A stretch of 64,000 bases of DNA from Streptomyces humidus. GTDB lineage: Bacteria > Actinomycetota > Actinomycetes > Streptomycetales > Streptomycetaceae. The translations under genes and the position numbers were made by a program. The DNA lies in NCBI RefSeq assembly GCF_014649655.1, contig NZ_BMTL01000021.1, positions 1-64,000 of the forward strand, in the 5' to 3' direction. The notes under the pieces are model-generated. The model saw nothing but the letters and a program-made list of their open reading frames with translations, was not told the DNA's origin and did not search any database. Positions 61,526 to 64,000 of this stretch are shown here, piece after piece; position 1 is the first letter of the stretch; every line of letters starts with the position of its first letter.

Positions 61526-61628
61526 GGGTGCGGACCCCCCACGGACGGGCTGCGACGGCTGGGTGGACGGGCGGGTGCGGACCCCTGTGGGGCGGGCGCC
61601 CGGCCACCGGTGGACGTGATGCGTACGC

Positions 61629-62969
61629 TCAGGTGAGCGTGAGGGTCAGGACGCCGGCGTAGCTGCCTGCAGGCGTGAACGCCGGTACGTCGAGGGACAG
61701 TTGCGCGTCGGCGGTGAACTCGCCGCCGGTGGCCGTGCCGTCGGGCGTGGACGCCAGGGTCGCCCCCGAGGCGCCGACGGTGCCCGCCGAACCGGCCTGA
61801 CAGGTGCTCGGGCTGCCGGGCTTGGTCGTGCACGCGGGCGTCCAGCTCAGCCTGCCGGCGTCGATCTTGGCGCCGGGACCGCTGAAGTCGGTGACCTTGC
61901 CGGTCAGGGACCAGCCCGCGGGCCCGCCGCGGAAGTCCTTGACGGTGACGGTCTGCAGGGCGCCGGTCGAGGCCCCGCCCTGGCCGAACTGGACCGCGGA
62001 CAGCTGGACGGCGTCCCCGGCCTGGGACATCGACAGCGTGCCCGCCCGGACGGTGGTGGTCACCCTCTGGCTGCCCGCCGGCACGGGATGGTCGTCGATC
62101 ACGACGTACGCGACCGGCCCGGCGCCGAGGTCCGGGCTCCAGGCGCCGCCCTCGTACGCCACCACACCGGTCGTGGTGAGGTCGTTGACGACGAGCGAGC
62201 CGGAGATCCTGCCCTGGGCGTCCGCGGTCACGGTCGCCGTGTCCGCGGTCTGGGCGGACGCGGAGCGCCCTGCGAGCGTCACCGGCGCGCCCGCGGTGAA
62301 GCCGCTGCCGCTGACGGCGACGGCCGCGCCCGGACTGCCGGAGGCCGAACCCAGTGAGATGGCACGGGTGTTGGCGGGCGGGTTGTCGGCCGCCGTGACC
62401 GTCTCCGACACCGGGGCCGGCGGGTCGGTCACCGTGCAGGGCGTGTCCAGCTCCAGGATGTAGCTGGTGTGGATGTTGTAGTCGCCGGGCGAGAGGGTGA
62501 TCGCGCCGGGCGCGGTGACCGTGAAGGTGCCGGTCATGGAGAACGACGGGAAGACGCCCTTGCCGGGCACCGGGTCGTTCTTCTTCGGTCCGGTGACGGT
62601 GACGCTGCCGGTCTGCGCGCCGCCGAGGGCGACCTTGCCCGTCGGCGTCATGATGTCGGCCGGCAGGGCCAGGTCGGTGGGGTTGTTGGCGGCGGGCGTG
62701 ACCACCGTGTAGGTGACGGTGACGGTGTCGCCGACCTTGGGGCTGGTGTTGTCCGCGGTGACCTTCGCGGTGGTGGTGCCGTCGATCGGCGGGAGGCCCG
62801 CGATCGCCGGCGGGATGCAGTGCGTGGGGAAGCTGACGTCGGTCGCGGCTCCGGCCGGGCACGCCAGCGCGCCGCCCGTGGTGAGCGCGAGCACGGTGAC
62901 CCCGAGCAGCGATGCCCAGCGCCGTCTTCGGGAACCTCGGGAACTTCGGGACCTCAGGGGTGAAGCCAT
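61629..62969 (-). CDS. Secreted WxL-domain surface protein
   Basis: A 446-residue secreted protein. Arg/Ser-rich signal peptide to about residue 40. An N-terminal beta domain (about 45-190) and an Ig-like/neocarzinostatin-like segment (SPGAAVAVSGSGFTAGAPVTL, in part) precede a C-terminal WxL-type domain (about 305-446): start GTLSMSQAGDAVQL, the W-x-L motif in GWSLTGKV, and a distal YAGVLTLTLT end. In Firmicutes such domains bind peptidoglycan and pair with DUF916 proteins. GGAGGGGG lies upstream of the ATG at 62969. Confidence 0.85.
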   Translation of the reverse strand: MASPLRSRSSRGSRRRRWASLLGVTVLALTTGGALACPAGAATDVSFPTHCIPPAIAGLPPIDGTTTAKVTADNTSPKVGDTVTVTYTVVTPAANNPTDLALPADIMTPTGKVALGGAQTGSVTVTGPKKNDPVPGKGVFPSFSMTGTFTVTAPGAITLSPGDYNIHTSYILELDTPCTVTDPPAPVSETVTAADNPPANTRAISLGSASGSPGAAVAVSGSGFTAGAPVTLAGRSASAQTADTATVTADAQGRISGSLVVNDLTTTGVVAYEGGAWSPDLGAGPVAYVVIDDHPVPAGSQRVTTTVRAGTLSMSQAGDAVQLSAVQFGQGGASTGALQTVTVKDFRGGPAGWSLTGKVTDFSGPGAKIDAGRLSWTPACTTKPGSPSTCQAGSAGTVGASGATLASTPDGTATGGEFTADAQLSLDVPAFTPAGSYAGVLTLTLT

Positions 62970-63082
62970 GGTTGCCCCCTCCTCCGGGGAGTGCGGGCGC
63001 AGCGGCTCTTCTGCGCCGACAGGGGGCATTGAGATGCCGATCGCACGAGAAGTCAATGGAGACGGCCGATTGAACTGATGGA

Positions 63083-63117
63083 CCGTCAGCTTCCTTTTGA
63101 TACGAGGAAGCTGACGG
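63083..63117 (-). terminator. Hairpin between small secreted protein and WxL gene
   Basis: CCGTCAGCTTCCT-N9-AGGAAGCTGACGG, a 13-bp perfect stem, 31 bases downstream of the small secreted protein gene. It may terminate or attenuate that transcript before the WxL gene. Confidence 0.8.
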
Positions 63118-63147
63118 CCCTTCGGTGATGTTCCCGGGAGCTGTCGG

Positions 63148-63621
63148 TCAGAACACGAACGGTCCTGGCAACTGGGGCCCGGAGGCCGTACAGGTGACGG
63201 TGATCCCGAAGACGACCATCTTCAGGGAGCCCTTGTAGAAGTCGAGGCTGTCGCCTGCGGCCACGGTGCCGTTGAGCGGCCCGACCACGATCGGGGCGCC
63301 GGTGGGCATGGCGGGGTTCACGGTGCCGCTGAAGACTCTGGCGGCGCCGGTCGAGTTCGCCATGGTGAGCGTCGAGGTGATGCTGTTCGCGCCGATCGGG
63401 ATCGGCGCGGTGATCGCGGTGGACGAGAGAGTGAGGGTGGCCGCGGTGCCGCTCTGGGTGGCCGTGAGGGTGGCGGCGCCACCGCCGAACAGACCGCAGT
63501 TCGCGGTCGTGGTCGCCGTCGTCGGCGTGACGGCGGCGGCAGAGGGCGCGAACGCCAGCCCGGTGACCGCGAGGGCCCCGGCCAGCAGTGCCGCACCTGA
63601 ACCGATTCGTTTGCCTCTCAT
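63148..63621 (-). CDS. Small secreted beta-rich protein upstream of WxL gene
   Basis: A 157-residue protein. Signal peptide to about residue 30 (PSAAAVT). The mature part is Thr/Ala/Gly-rich with alternating hydrophobics (TLTATQSGTAATLTLSSTAI), one Cys near the N-terminus (NCGLFGGG) and one near the C-terminus (VTCTAS), probably disulfide-linked. GAAGGAG lies about 12 bases before the ATG at 63621. Same strand as the WxL and DUF916 genes, suggesting a surface-protein module. No family recognised. Confidence 0.65.
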   Translation of the reverse strand: MRGKRIGSGAALLAGALAVTGLAFAPSAAAVTPTTATTTANCGLFGGGAATLTATQSGTAATLTLSSTAITAPIPIGANSITSTLTMANSTGAARVFSGTVNPAMPTGAPIVVGPLNGTVAAGDSLDFYKGSLKMVVFGITVTCTASGPQLPGPFVF

Positions 63622-63814
63622 GATGTTTCCGGCTCCTTCCCGGATGTGGGGAGACGGACGGCCGAAAACGGGACGGGTGGGTGCGGACACCGGTGCCGGT
63701 GGGGGGTGGATCTGACGGTCCGTCGGAACTTACGGTCTCATTGATGCGGGACGGACCGGCGCACGGCAAGGCCGAATTCCGGCCTACTTACGGCACTCGC
63801 CCGGAGGAGAGCCT

Positions 63815-63865
63815 CAGCCCCCGGAGAGCGGCAGCCCGCGGGAAGCGTCAGCCCGCGGAGAGCGT
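63815..63865. repeat. Three tandem 17-bp repeats across a stop codon
   Basis: CAGCCCCCGGAGAGCGG, CAGCCCGCGGGAAGCGT and CAGCCCGCGGAGAGCGT follow head to tail. The stop codon of the partial gene at the right edge lies at the junction of the second and third units, so duplication of a frame-shifting 17-bp unit placed a stop there. Confidence 0.75.
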
Positions 63866-64000
63866 CAGCCGGACCGTCCCGTCGGGCGAAGCCAGCAGCA
63901 CCGGCGTCCCCGGCCCGCCGAGATCGCGCACGGCGGCGAGATCGTCCTCGGCGGCGCTCTCCGACGACGTCACCACCGCCGCCGCCTCCAGCGACCGCGC
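63848..64000 (-). CDS. C-terminal fragment of an unidentified protein
   Basis: The last 50 codons of a gene entering from the right edge. It ends VLLASPDGTVRLTLSAG and stops at TGA (63848-63850), within the 17-bp tandem repeats. Too short to classify. Confidence 0.6.
   Translation of the reverse strand, partial: ARSLEAAAVVTSSESAAEDDLAAVRDLGGPGTPVLLASPDGTVRLTLSAG

Overview
The window is high-GC Streptomyces chromosome. The evidence is the very high third-position GC, many GTG starts, hairpin terminators without U-tracts, two in-frame TTA (bldA-type) codons and the gene content. From memory, the backbone order (nirBD, ppdK, dus, glyS, zinc ABC genes, zur, uppS, recO, leuA, M4 protease, era) resembles a core-chromosome stretch of S. 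coelicolor. No rRNA, tRNA, CRISPR array or large biosynthetic cluster was found.

Layout. 0-2.4 kb: a partial secreted protein, a GGCT-like protein and a class F sortase with a putative anchored substrate. 2.4-7.1 kb: an assimilatory nitrite reductase operon behind a GlnR-like box. 7.1-13.2 kb: an SDR, then a lower-GC island with a secreted protein, ABC ATPase and FtsX-type permease, a decayed IS110 fragment and an APH-type kinase. 13.3-24.1 kb: ppdK, a ROK regulator divergent from a GH63-like hydrolase and debranching-type enzyme pair, and an LtaS-like sulfatase with a tandem-repeat tail. 24.1-33.4 kb: dusB-like gene, two MFS exporters, an MmyB-type regulator, a beta-lactamase-fold hydrolase, and an aldo/keto reductase-TetR pair with a palindromic operator.

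33.7-43.8 kb: glyS, zinc uptake genes with two Zur-like boxes and zur, a 181-bp inverted-repeat element that supplies the uppS stop codon, recO with a small ORF resembling its own N-terminus, a class A beta-lactamase, a tyrosine phosphatase, and a SigE-family sigma factor with a membrane partner. 43.8-48.8 kb: a two-component system with an MMPL transporter, and a TerB-like protein. 48.9-55.1 kb: leuA with a leucine leader peptide, an M4 protease with an emfourin-type inhibitor, and a GH1 glucosidase plus sugar-transporter operon. 55.5-59.9 kb: a triple-repeat secreted protein, era, a GlnR-controlled amtB-glnK pair without glnD, and a two-repeat lipoprotein. 60-64 kb: an IS481 remnant and a WxL/DUF916 cell-surface module.

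Themes. Nitrogen assimilation appears twice (nirBD and amtB-glnK), both behind 11-bp-phased GlnR-like half sites. Zinc uptake is organised as znuACB plus zur. The least familiar parts are the WxL/DUF916 module, the secreted-protein/ABC island, the triple-repeat secreted protein and the recO leader ORF. Two genes (ABC ATPase, beta-lactamase) show no conventional start codon at the expected site, so their starts are tentative.
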